Shown here piece after piece: positions 43,394 through 51,012 of a DNA stretch of 64,000 nt. The notes beneath the pieces were generated by a model. The model searched no databases. It was not told where the DNA came from and worked only from the letters and a program-made list of their open reading frames with translations. Both the position numbers and the translations under genes were made by a program. The stretch spans positions 4,464,001-4,528,000 of the forward strand of contig NZ_CP108070.1 in assembly GCF_036178845.1 (NCBI RefSeq). The letters run 5' to 3'. Positions within the stretch are counted from its first letter, which is position 1. Every line of letters begins with the position of its first letter. The stretch is from Streptomyces sp. NBC_00271. Its GTDB lineage: Bacteria > Actinomycetota > Actinomycetes > Streptomycetales > Streptomycetaceae.

Positions 43394-44011
43394 TTACGAC
43401 GCCCCGGTGCCGCCACCGCCCGGCATACCAGCAGCGGTGGGCACGATGTCGTCGATGAGGCCGTACTCCTTGGCCTCGATCGGGTCGAACCAACGGTCGC
43501 GGTCCGAGTCACGAGTGATCTGCTCGACCGTCTGACCGGTGTGGAAGGAGGTCAGCTCGGCCATCCGCTTCTTGGTGTGCAGCAGCCGCTCGGCGTGGAT
43601 CTTGATGTCCGACGCGGAGCCCGCCAGGCCGGCCGAGGGCTGGTGGATCAGGATCTCGGCGTTCGGCAGGGCGAAGCGCTTGCCGGGGGTGCCCGCGCTG
43701 AGCAGGAACTGACCCATCGAGGCAGCCATGCCCATGGCGATCGTCACCACGTCGTTCTTGATGAACTGCATGGTGTCGTAGATCGCCATGCCGGCCGTGA
43801 TCGATCCGCCGGGGCTGTTGATGTAGAGGTAGATGTCCTTGTCCGGGTCGGCGGCAAGGAGCAGCAGCTGCGCCGTGATCTTGTTGGCGATGTCATCGTC
43901 GACCGCCTGGCCGAGGAAGATGATCCGCTCGCCGAGCAGTCGGTTGTAGACCTGGTCGCCGAGGCCACCACCGAAGGGTTCGCCGGCAGCTGTGGGCATC
44001 AGATTCGTCAC
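43394..44011 (-). CDS. clpP1: ClpP protease proteolytic subunit 1
   Basis: 205-residue serine peptidase. Catalytic Ser in [13 protein letters not shown], His in [15 protein letters not shown], and the C-terminal [11 protein letters not shown]. The GTG at 44011 has AGGTGG 4-9 bp before it and gives [14 protein letters not shown]; some annotations use a start about 14 codons upstream ([13 protein letters not shown]), also open here. First gene of clpP1-clpP2, with a ClgR-like box about 170 bp upstream of the start. ClpP1 loss in S. lividans blocks aerial growth, so this operon is central to development. Confidence 0.96.
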   Translation of the reverse strand: MTNLMPTAAGEPFGGGLGDQVYNRLLGERIIFLGQAVDDDIANKITAQLLLLAADPDKDIYLYINSPGGSITAGMAIYDTMQFIKNDVVTIAMGMAASMGQFLLSAGTPGKRFALPNAEILIHQPSAGLAGSASDIKIHAERLLHTKKRMAELTSFHTGQTVEQITRDSDRDRWFDPIEAKEYGLIDDIVPTAAGMPGGGGTGAS

Positions 44012-44178
44012 GTATCCACCTGCTCGTCTTACGACGGCGCCGGGCCGTCTCACGTCTTCTGCTGGGGGCGTGGGACCCCGGTGCGACAACCGCCCGGGGC
44101 GGCTTCGGGGACTCCCCTGCCCTCGTATTCATGGACCCTAACGCGCGGGTCCCTCCGGGGAATCCCGCAGAAGGAACT

Positions 44179-44192
44179 GTTCGCTGTGAGCG
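44179..44192. promoter_or_regulatory. ClgR-like box upstream of clpP1
   Basis: GTTCGC-n5-GCG, resembling the ClgR recognition sequence described for Streptomyces clpP1 and other Clp genes. ClgR activates clpP1P2 and clpC1. It lies about 170 bp upstream of the clpP1 start; the rest of 44012-44178 is expected to be the promoter and leader. Confidence 0.45.
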
Positions 44193-44214
44193 CATGCGCT
44201 CCGCTGGGTCGGAC

Positions 44215-44366
44215 AGGGGGGTTCGGCGGGGCTGCGCCCCGTCGGGGGCGCGGGGAACTGTGCGATCCGCCCCCGCAAAGCCGCGGTCGCGTCTGCCACG
44301 GGTGGTCCAACGGCGAGTGCGGCTTGTCGTGGGTTGCTCGCGCAGTTCCTCGCGCCCCCAAAGGCC
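44215..44366. repeat. Two copies of the GC-rich hairpin element upstream of clpP1
   Basis: Direct copy ggcgcggggaactgtgcgat (44238-44257) and inverted copy tgctcgcgcagttcctcgcg (near 44335). They occupy the 3' side of the gap between tig and clpP1. Confidence 0.75.
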
Positions 44367-44367
44367 G

Positions 44368-44404
44368 ACGGGCCCCCGGGGACAAGAAGTCCCCGGGGGC
44401 CCGT
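44368..44404 (-). terminator. Terminator of tig
   Basis: Perfect 16-bp stem (44368-44383 with 44389-44404), AAGAA loop, 26 bp past the tig stop. Confidence 0.85.
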
Positions 44405-44430
44405 CGTACAGCTGCTGAAGCGCCGTGGGC

Positions 44431-45837
44431 TTACGCCTCGGGCTTCTCCTCGGGAGCCTCGGTGGAGGCCTCGTCACCGTCGGTGACCTCGGCGACGACC
44501 TCGGTGGCCGACTCGGTCTCGTCCTCCTCGTCGTCGAGGTCGACGACCTCGCCGTTGGTGTCCTTGACCGTGGCGGCCTCGACGACGACCGCGAGGGCCT
44601 TGCCGCGGGCGACCTCGCCGACCAGCATCGGGACCTGGCCGCCTTCGACGACCGCCTGGGCGAACTGGTCGGGGGACATGCCGGAGGAGGCCGCACGCCG
44701 CATGAGGTGCTCGGTGAGCTCCTCCTGGTTGACGTTCAGCTTCTCCTTGTTGACGAGCTCGTCAAGGACGAACTGCGTCTTGATGCCCTTGACCGCGGCT
44801 TCCTTGGTCTCGGCGTCGAACTCCTCGACCGTCTTGCCCTGGATCTCGAGGTACTTCTCGAGGTCGAGGCCCATCTGGCCGAGCTGGTGGTGCTCGAGGT
44901 TGTGCTTACGGGTGTTGATCTCGTCCTCGAGCAGCTTCTCGGGGACCGGGACCTCGACCAGCTCGAGCAGCTTCTCCAGGACACGCTCCTGGGCCTGCGT
45001 GGCCTGGTCGTACTGCTTCATGTTCTCGAGGCGCTTGCGGCTGTCCGCCTTGAGCTCGTCGAGGGTGTCGAACTCGGAGGCGAGCTGCGCGAAGTCGTCG
45101 TCGAGCTCGGGCAGTTCGCGCGCGGCGACCTGGGTGACCTTGACGGTGACCTCGGCCTCCTTGCCGGCCGCCGAGCCGCCCTTGAGCTCGGAGGCGAAGG
45201 TGGCCTCGCCACCGGCCTCCAGGCCCTTCACGGCCTCGTCGATGCCGTCCAGCAGCTCGCCGGAGCCGATGGTGTAGGAGACGTCGGAAGCGACGCCGTC
45301 CTCCAGCACCTCTCCGTCGACCTTGGCCTCCAGGTCGATCGTGACGACGTCGCCGTCCTGGGCGGCGCGCTCGACCGGCGAGGTGGACGCGAAGCGCTCA
45401 CGGAGCTCCTCGACGGCCTTCTCGACGTCCTCGTCGGCGACCTCGACTGCGTCGACCTCGACCTCGATGCCGGAGTAGTCCGGGATCTCGATGGTCGGGC
45501 GGACGTCGACCTCGGCGGTGAAGTTCAGCGTTTCGCCGTCCTTCAGCTCCGTGATGTCGACCTCGGGCTGGCCGAGGACATTCAGCTCAGCCTCGTTGAC
45601 CGCTTCGGTGTAGAACTTCGGGAGCGCGTCGTTGACGGCCTCTTCGAGCACGGCGCCGCGACCGAACCGCTGGTCGATGACGCGCGCCGGGATCTTGCCC
45701 TTCCGGAAGCCCTTCACCGTGACCTGCTGGTTGATCTTCTTGTACGCCGCGTCGAGGCTGTCCTTGAGCTCCTCGAAGGGCACCTCAACAGTGAGCCGAA
45801 CCCGAGTCGGGTTCAGGTTCTCCACGGCGCTCTTCAC
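44431..45837 (-). CDS. tig: Trigger factor
   Basis: 468-residue ribosome-bound chaperone with prolyl isomerase domain. Ribosome-binding helix-loop carries the signature [19 protein letters not shown] (residues about 42-60), the PPIase/FKBP part spans about 150-250, and a Glu/Asp-rich tail ([18 protein letters not shown]) closes the protein. Start GTG at 45837 has AAGGAG 8 bp before; an upstream open frame crosses the tRNA-Pro gene and is not protein. Located next to clpP1P2-clpX, so folding and degradation genes are grouped. Confidence 0.97.
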   Translation of the reverse strand: MKSAVENLNPTRVRLTVEVPFEELKDSLDAAYKKINQQVTVKGFRKGKIPARVIDQRFGRGAVLEEAVNDALPKFYTEAVNEAELNVLGQPEVDITELKDGETLNFTAEVDVRPTIEIPDYSGIEVEVDAVEVADEDVEKAVEELRERFASTSPVERAAQDGDVVTIDLEAKVDGEVLEDGVASDVSYTIGSGELLDGIDEAVKGLEAGGEATFASELKGGSAAGKEAEVTVKVTQVAARELPELDDDFAQLASEFDTLDELKADSRKRLENMKQYDQATQAQERVLEKLLELVEVPVPEKLLEDEINTRKHNLEHHQLGQMGLDLEKYLEIQGKTVEEFDAETKEAAVKGIKTQFVLDELVNKEKLNVNQEELTEHLMRRAASSGMSPDQFAQAVVEGGQVPMLVGEVARGKALAVVVEAATVKDTNGEVVDLDDEEDETESATEVVAEVTDGDEASTEAPEEKPEA

Positions 45838-46100
45838 GGTTCGGTCTCCTTGTGGCTGACTTCTTGGGGGTACTGCTGCGGGGTTCTGCTGTTTGTTTTC
45901 TGCCGAGATCAGGCAGAGCCTCAGCGGATTCGCGGCCCTTGAGAGACGTAACAGTGCAGACACACGGGCGCGCAACCTGCATAGTAACCGCAGGCGGTAC
46001 ACGCCCCAAAAGGCGATCTTGCGATCCCGGCCATCGGCCGTCGGGCGTCTGTTCTCTCGCCTGATCCGTCGCCTGACGTGTCGCCGGAACCGGCTGGTGG

Positions 46101-46174
46101 TCGGGGTGGCGGGATTTGAACCCACGGCCTTCCGCTCCCAAAGCGGACGCGCTACCAAGCTGCGCCACACCCCG
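46101..46174 (-). tRNA. tRNA-Pro (anticodon UGG)
   Basis: 74-nt cloverleaf: acceptor CGGGGTG/CACCCCG, D arm GGCGCAGCTTGGTAGCGC, anticodon stem TCCGC with loop TTTGGGA (TGG), T arm GTGGGTTCAAATCCCGC, discriminator A. CCA is not encoded. A TACCCT -10-like hexamer lies 15-20 bp upstream on the minus strand (46189-46194). Confidence 0.95.
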
Positions 46175-46280
46175 TCGGTGCGACACGTAGGGTACATGCC
46201 CGGAGACAGCGCGGCTGCCGCATTTCACGAGCGTCCGCGGGGTCGCGGAACGGGGTGTGCGGGGACGGGGTGCGACCCGC

Positions 46281-46286
46281 TACGAT
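46281..46286 (+). promoter_or_regulatory. Probable -10 element of tRNA-Gly
   Basis: TACGAT, a good match to TANNNT, 40 bp before the mature 5' end of tRNA-Gly. No convincing -35 was found. Confidence 0.4.
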
Positions 46287-46326
46287 GCCTCCTGTGCCGG
46301 GGTCACTGACCTGCGGTGCTCTCTGT

Positions 46327-46400
46327 GCGGGCGTAGCTCAATGGTAGAGCCCTAGTCTTCCAAACTAGCTACGCGGGTTCGATTCCCGTCGCCCGCTCCA
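46327..46400 (+). tRNA. tRNA-Gly (anticodon UCC), CCA encoded
   Basis: Acceptor GCGGGCG/CGCCCGC, D arm GTAGCTCAATGGTAGAGC, anticodon arm CTAGTCTTCCAAACTAG (TCC), T arm GCGGGTTCGATTCCCGT, discriminator T at 46397 and encoded CCA at 46398-46400. Confidence 0.96.
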
Positions 46401-46406
46401 TACGGC

Positions 46407-46448
46407 TCAGGGCCGGGCCGGAGGATCACTCCTCCGGCCCGGCCCTGA
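46407..46448 (+). terminator. Terminator of tRNA-Gly
   Basis: Perfect 19-bp stem (46407-46425 with 46430-46448), TCAC loop, followed by TCGTTTTG; seven bases after the tRNA. Confidence 0.88.
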
Positions 46449-46545
46449 TCGTTTTGCCGGTCGTTCGGATCGCCGGTCGTTTTGTCGGTCGGTCGGATCG
46501 CCGATGGATTTCCCCGGTCGGTCGGTCGGATCGCTGATCGAGTCG
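46449..46545. repeat. Imperfect tandem repeat of about 30 bp, three copies
   Basis: Three diverged units, each containing cggtcgg/ttcggatcgcc(g/t)g, start at 46449 (tcgttttgccggtcgttcgg), 46477 (tcgttttgtcggtcggtcgg) and about 46508. The first two share the leading TCGTTTTG. Confidence 0.6.
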
Positions 46546-46648
46546 GTATGGAGAGCGCGGTCGGCCCGGGGCGCGGCCGTCGGGTCCGCGTCCATGAATG
46601 GGGCGGTGAAGGCGCCGGCCCGTCCCGCCCGGAGATCAGAACCGGGGA

Positions 46649-46843
46649 TCAGAAACTGATCGAGTTGATCGTCTGCGCTATCGAGTCCAGGAACCGCTGG
46701 ATGGACGGAGCCATTCCGGTCGACGCGAGGAAGAAGCCGAAGAGCACCGCGACGATGGCGGGCCCCGCCTTGATCGATCCCCCTCGGATCAGCACCACGA
46801 GGATGATCGCCAACAGCAGTACCACTGACAGCGAAATGGCCAC
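46649..46843 (-). CDS. Small conserved hydrophobic protein
   Basis: 64 residues, nearly all in two membrane helices (ISLSVVLLLAIILVVLIRGG and AGPAIVAVLFGFFLASTGMA) with a short amphipathic tail (IQRFLDSIAQTINSISF). I recall similar short proteins being common in streptomycete genomes, often near tRNA genes or plasmid-transfer regions, but know no function. GTG start at 46843. The only neighbours are tRNA-Gly and a gene-free stretch, so it is probably monocistronic. Confidence 0.7.
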   Translation of the reverse strand: MAISLSVVLLLAIILVVLIRGGSIKAGPAIVAVLFGFFLASTGMAPSIQRFLDSIAQTINSISF

Positions 46844-47353
46844 AACTGATCACACCCTACGGTCGGTCCGCTCTCCCGGCCCGGGGGTGCAGCCCCGCAC
46901 ACCCCCGCCAGAACCATCGTGCCACCAACGCGGCCCCCGTATGCCGCAGGTGACACATCGTCGGCCGGGACCGCCCGGGAACCGCACTCCCCCACCCTCC
47001 CGTGACGGGCCAACTGTCCGGCCCCGTACGCAATTCGACCGTGCGCCCGCATGGGAAATTCCGGGGGATCGTTGCCGTGTCCACACATCCCGTTCGCAGG
47101 AATTTCCAATTGTTGCCACGGGCGCGGCGAAGAAACCCCGGAGGGCGCCCGGAAGATGGCTCCGAAGGCACCGAAGACTGGACATTTCACCAGAGTCGCC
47201 CGCGAGTGTTATGCACCAATTAGTCGTGACGAATGAGGACAGAACGGCGCCACAACTGTCGCATGCGGTAAGGGGAAATCGTCAAATCCGGGGCGCTCGA
47301 AACGTTACTCACGGACAAACTCACACGTGATACGCAGGAATAGCGCCAGGAGT
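46844..47353. other. Gene-free stretch
   Basis: No frame looks like protein. Contains the inverted pair GGAAATTCC (47053) / GGAATTTCC (47099) about 37 bp apart, and an A/T-richer zone from 47210 to 47350, unusual in this genome and likely regulatory for the downstream leaderless unit. Confidence 0.5.
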
Positions 47354-47383
47354 TTTACGACGACACACGGACAACGCTAGGGT
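47354..47383 (+). promoter_or_regulatory. Candidate leaderless promoter
   Basis: TTTACG (47354-47359), 18-bp spacer, TAGGGT (47378-47383), then exactly 7 nt to the ATG at 47391. This TANNNT-n7-ATG layout is that of leaderless actinobacterial mRNAs. Confidence 0.5.
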
Positions 47384-47390
47384 GCCTCAG

Positions 47391-47489
47391 ATGTTCCACG
47401 CCGCCTCGTCCCCCGCAAGAGCAGCAAGGTCCTGGATCGTCTCCCCCGCTCCCTCCGCTCCCCGCGGTTCCTGGCGGGAGGCTTCGTGA
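47391..47489 (+). CDS. Leaderless 32-codon upstream ORF
   Basis: Starts MFHAASSPARAARSW and ends GSWREAS at a TGA that overlaps the GTG start of the acyltransferase (GTGA). It has no ribosome site of its own but a promoter-like TAGGGT 7 nt ahead. The composition (Ala, Ser, Pro, Arg) is unremarkable. It may exist only to couple ribosomes into the next gene, or may be a random frame; the exact overlap favours the former. Confidence 0.4.
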   Translation: MFHAASSPARAARSWIVSPAPSAPRGSWREAS

Positions 47490-48700
47490 CGAACTCGCTC
47501 CACCCGAACGGTCCCCGTCGAACGCCGCTCCCCCCGGCGGAGCGGTCGGTGGAGGGGGTGCCGACCCCGCGCTCGGCCCCGAGCCTGCCGCCCGACCGGG
47601 CTTCGAAGTCGGCCGGCGTCACGGCCACCAGCGCCCCCACGGCCGCCACCGCCACCCACCCCGGCAAGCCGCGTGACGCCTTCTTCGACAACGCCAAGTA
47701 CCTGGCGATCGTGCTCGTGGCCATGGGCCATGCGTGGGAGCCCCTGAAGGGTCAAAGCCGCGTCCTCGAAGCCGCGTACATGGTCGTGTACGCCTTCCAC
47801 ATGCCGGCCTTCATCATCATCTCCGGCTACTTCTCCCGCAGTTTCGACATGCGCGCGGACCGGCTGAAGCGGCTGGTCACCGGCGTCGCCGTGCCGTACG
47901 TCGTCTTCGAAGTGGCGTACGTCCTCTTCAAGCGCTGGGCCGACGACGATCCGTCGCTGCCGGTCAGCCTGCTCGACCCCTGGTTCCTCACCTGGTTCCT
48001 GTGTGCGCTGTTCATCTGGCGGCTGACGACGCCGCTGTGGAAGCTGGTCCGCCGGCCGCTTCCGCTCGCGCTCCTCGTGGCCATGCTCGCGACCACCTCG
48101 CCGTCCATCGGTGACGACCTGGATCTGCAGCGGACGCTCCAGTTCCTGCCGTTCTTCGTGCTGGGCCTGTGCATGAAGCCCGAGCACTTCCAGCTGGTGC
48201 GCCGCCGCGAGGTGCGCATCCTGTCGGTGCCGGTGTTCGCCGCCGCGCTGGTCGTGAGCTGGTGGGCGGTTCCGCGGATGAACCCCGGCTGGTTCTACCA
48301 CCGCGACAGCGCCCAGGAGCTGGGTGTCCCCTGGTGGGTCGGCCCCGTGATGGTGCTCGCCCTCCTCGGCTGCTCGCTGGTGCTCACCGCGTGCTTCTTC
48401 GCCTGGGTGCCGCGCCGCAGGATGTGGTTCACGGCGCTCGGCGCGGGCACGTTGTACGGCTATCTGCTGCACGGTTTCCTGGTCAAGGGCGGCGACTACT
48501 GGGGCTGGTTCGACCACGAGTGGCTGCACCGGCCGCTCGGCGAGATCTTCGTGACCCTCGTCGCGGGCGTGGCCGTCACCCTGCTGTGCACGGCGCCGGT
48601 CCGGCGGGTCTTCCGCTTCGCGATGGAGCCCAGCATGGAGTGGGCGTTCAAGCGGGACTCCACGGAGCTGGCCCGCGAACGGGCCAAGACCCCGGCGTAA
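47486..48700 (+). CDS. Acyltransferase 3 family membrane protein
   Basis: 404 residues. After a 65-residue Pro/Ala-rich cytoplasmic extension come about ten membrane segments, beginning FFDNAKYLAIVLVAMGHAWE, in which the catalytic-type His of the acyltransferase-3 family is in GHAWE. FHMPAFIIISGYFSRSFDM and the terminal half (GTLYGYLLHGFLVKGGDYWG) agree with the family. These enzymes O-acylate cell-surface sugars or polymers, or secondary metabolites. GTG at 47486 with GGGAGG 5 bp upstream overlaps the small upstream ORF. Downstream is a 20-bp repeat array that separates it from a convergent HD gene. Confidence 0.88.
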   Translation: MTNSLHPNGPRRTPLPPAERSVEGVPTPRSAPSLPPDRASKSAGVTATSAPTAATATHPGKPRDAFFDNAKYLAIVLVAMGHAWEPLKGQSRVLEAAYMVVYAFHMPAFIIISGYFSRSFDMRADRLKRLVTGVAVPYVVFEVAYVLFKRWADDDPSLPVSLLDPWFLTWFLCALFIWRLTTPLWKLVRRPLPLALLVAMLATTSPSIGDDLDLQRTLQFLPFFVLGLCMKPEHFQLVRRREVRILSVPVFAAALVVSWWAVPRMNPGWFYHRDSAQELGVPWWVGPVMVLALLGCSLVLTACFFAWVPRRRMWFTALGAGTLYGYLLHGFLVKGGDYWGWFDHEWLHRPLGEIFVTLVAGVAVTLLCTAPVRRVFRFAMEPSMEWAFKRDSTELARERAKTPA

Positions 48701-48811
48701 CCACCGTCAACAGGCGCAATCACCCTTGACCTGACGCAACCACTGTCAACTCTGTGCGACGAGCGTCAACCCGACATGGTCACCGTCAACCTGACACAGT
48801 CACCGTCAGCC
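48701..48811. repeat. 20-bp degenerate tandem repeat, five copies plus partial
   Basis: Begins at the base after the acyltransferase stop and divides into exact 20-mers at 48701, 48721, 48741, 48761 and 48781, then 11 bases of a sixth. Consensus CACCGTCAACCTGACRCAAT; units 1 and 5 are the most similar. The end overlaps the stop codon of the convergent HD gene (48806). Confidence 0.88.
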
Positions 48812-49261
48812 CGGCGGCAGTCCGAGCAGCGCCCGCATCGCGGCGTACTTCTTGGTCAGCCGCGCGCGGGTGTGCTCGTCGAGGACCGCGAGCCGGGCCG
48901 GATCGGCGTTGTGTGCCAGGTCCGAGGCCTTGACCACGAGAGCTCCCGGAGTCGTACGAATGCGTTTCGCGTACGACTCCGGGGGCTCTCCCTCGCGTTT
49001 GGTCAGCGCCAGCACGATGTCCTTCGTACGCCCGGTCAGCGCGGCCTCGCGCAGCCAGTCCTCGGAGAGCACGTCGTCCTCGACGGCGTCGTGCAGCCAG
49101 GCCGCCGCGATCTGCTCGTCGTCGCCCCCGCGCTCACGGACCCCGTCCGCGACGGCCTGCAGGTGCTCGGTGTACGGCCGCCCCGCCTTGTCGGTCTGGG
49201 CGGCATGCGCCGTACGGGCGAGGGTCTCTATTTCGGCCAGGGTCAGGAGAGTCTGCGTCAC
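48806..49261 (-). CDS. HD-domain phosphohydrolase
   Basis: 151 residues. HAAQTDKAGRPYTEHLQAV supplies the first His, AAWLHDAVEDD the HD pair, and VVKASDLAHNADPARL the final Asp, so the metal site is complete. The arrangement resembles the small SpoT/MESH1-like hydrolases acting on (p)ppGpp or NADPH rather than nucleases, though the substrate is inference. Start GTG 49261 overlaps the TGA of an FtsX-like remnant (GTGA), so its translation may depend on leftover coupling. An upstream open frame is not protein-like. Confidence 0.82.
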   Translation of the reverse strand: MTQTLLTLAEIETLARTAHAAQTDKAGRPYTEHLQAVADGVRERGGDDEQIAAAWLHDAVEDDVLSEDWLREAALTGRTKDIVLALTKREGEPPESYAKRIRTTPGALVVKASDLAHNADPARLAVLDEHTRARLTKKYAAMRALLGLPPG

Positions 49262-49689
49262 CCCTCCAGTGTCTCCCGCCGCAGCGCCGCGCGGGCGGGG
49301 TCGGTGACCGCCGTGAGACCGAGCATGACAACCGCCCCGGCGAAGGACCCGTACAAAAGGGGCGGGATGTACGGTCCCTGCCCGGTCGGCCCCTTCATCA
49401 TCAGCATCAGCGTGGCGAGCGCGATGGCCGTGCCGAGGACGATGCCGGCCGGGGCGACCAGCGGGGCCTCCCAACGGATCATGCGCACCGGCGACGGGGG
49501 GAGCCGATCAGCCTCTCCGGGCTCGGCACGGTCCGCGACCGCGCCGAGCACACCATCCCGGATGCGCGTGGCGACGTACGGCCGGGGCCTTGGGCTGCCC
49601 CAGATCACGTTCGCGAGTCACCTTGGTGCCGTCGGACAGGCGGAGCGCGAGCCGGCCGCCCACCTCGGCGGCCGGACCCGGCGCCGTCG
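49258..49689 (-). pseudogene. Remnant of an FtsX-like ABC transporter permease
   Basis: Two pieces of a MacB/FtsX-type permease survive. The C-terminal piece (about 49258-49485) reads MIRWEAPLVAPAGIVLGTAI, PYIPPLLYGSFAGAVVMLG and PARAALRR, matching the last membrane segments and the usual RxPARxALRR end. About 100 bp upstream, in another frame (about 49590-49690), is AAEVGGRLALRLSDGTKVT, typical of the periplasmic domain (GDxLxLRLGDGTxVT). The rest, including the N-terminal segments, is missing. The segment begins where the PP2C gene ends. Confidence 0.6.
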
Positions 49690-50862
49690 TCAGCGGGTTG
49701 CCGTGGCGCCGTCCCGGCAGATCAGGAGGAGGGCTCGGTCGTCGTTGACGTCCTTGGCGACCGCCTCGATGAGGTGCCACGCGGCGCCGTGGAAACCGCC
49801 CGCGACATAGCGGTCGGCCTCGCCGGTGAGGCGGTCGATGCCCTCGACGATGTCACGGTCGGAGGTTTCCACCAGACCGTCCGTGAAGAGCATCAGGACG
49901 TCCCCGGGCCGCAGCGAACCCTTGACGGGGTCGAACTGGGCACCGTCGTACACCCCGAGGAGCGGACCCTCCGCGGCCTTCTCCTCCCAGCGCCCGCTGC
50001 CCGCGCTGAGCTGAAGGCCCGGCGGGTGCCCGGCGGAGAAGAGTTCGTAGTCGCCGGAGTCCAGGTCCAGGACCAGGTGGATCGACGTGGCGAAGCCCTC
50101 GTCCCAGTCCTGGCGCAGGAGGTAGCCGTTCGCGGCGGGCAGGAAGGCGTGGGGTGGGAGCGATCCCAACAAGCCGCCGAAGGCTCCGGAGAGGAGCAGG
50201 GCGCGCGACCCCGCATCCATACCTTTTCCGGACACATCGGTCAGGACGACTTCGAGCGTTCGGCCGCTGTTCGTACGTGCGGCCACGACGAAGTCCCCCG
50301 AGAACGACTGACCGCCCGCCGGGCGCAACGCCATCTCCCGGTGCCAGCCCAGCGGCAGGCCCGGCAGCTTGCTCTGCACCCGGATGCGTTCGCGCAGGTC
50401 GAAGAGCATGGTGCCGCCGCGCCGCCAGGGCACGCCGACCCGGCTGCGGAACTGGGCGATCAGCAGGCCGAAGAAGCCGCAGGCCGCGACGACCAGGACC
50501 ACGCCCGGGGTGACCCGGGAGGGGCCCTCGGTGTACGGGCCCAGCTTCACCGACTCCACTATCAGCGCGGTGGCGGCGGCCGCGTACAGGCCGAGCAGGC
50601 TGGCGGGGCGCAGCAGAAGGCCGCCCGCGACGATCGGCAGGACCAGCGCGGCCGGGGAGCACCAGACCGAGTTCATCAGCGTCGTGGCCGCGATCACGGG
50701 GATGGTCAGCAGCAGACCGGCCAGTGCGATCCAGTCCGAACCGTCGCCGCGGAAGTAGTCGACGGCGGATCTGCGCACGCCGGTGCGGGCCCGGTGCCAC
50801 TGCTTCTTCAACCGGGCCGTGAACGTCTCGGCTTCCGCGCGCCGCTCTCGTCCTGCTGCCAT
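49690..50862 (-). CDS. Membrane-anchored PP2C/SpoIIE-family phosphatase
   Basis: 390 residues. Four or five membrane segments at residues about 45-145 (IALAGLLLTIPVIAATTLMN, GVVLVVAACGFFGLLIAQFR) followed by a cytoplasmic SpoIIE-type PP2C domain: GQSFSGDFVVAARTNSGR (first Asp), VLTDVSGKGMDAGSRALL, LMLFTDGLVETSDRD (TDG intact, unlike the fusion at 15.9 kb), and a terminal Asp (NDDRALLLICRDG). RsbU-type phosphatases dephosphorylate anti-anti-sigma factors. No partner anti-sigma gene is adjacent. ATG/GTG start at 50862. Confidence 0.9.
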   Translation of the reverse strand: MAAGRERRAEAETFTARLKKQWHRARTGVRRSAVDYFRGDGSDWIALAGLLLTIPVIAATTLMNSVWCSPAALVLPIVAGGLLLRPASLLGLYAAAATALIVESVKLGPYTEGPSRVTPGVVLVVAACGFFGLLIAQFRSRVGVPWRRGGTMLFDLRERIRVQSKLPGLPLGWHREMALRPAGGQSFSGDFVVAARTNSGRTLEVVLTDVSGKGMDAGSRALLLSGAFGGLLGSLPPHAFLPAANGYLLRQDWDEGFATSIHLVLDLDSGDYELFSAGHPPGLQLSAGSGRWEEKAAEGPLLGVYDGAQFDPVKGSLRPGDVLMLFTDGLVETSDRDIVEGIDRLTGEADRYVAGGFHGAAWHLIEAVAKDVNDDRALLLICRDGATATR

Positions 50863-51012
50863 TAGTTCGGGACCCTATCCATCGGACCAGGTGCTTGGCA
50901 CGGGAGGTCCCACTTGTCCCCCGTCCGAGCGCTCAACATCACAGTGAACGGCGCCTCCGGAGGTGGGGGAAATTCCCTCGCTCGTACCGCATTGCCCTGG
51001 TAGGCATGGCGT

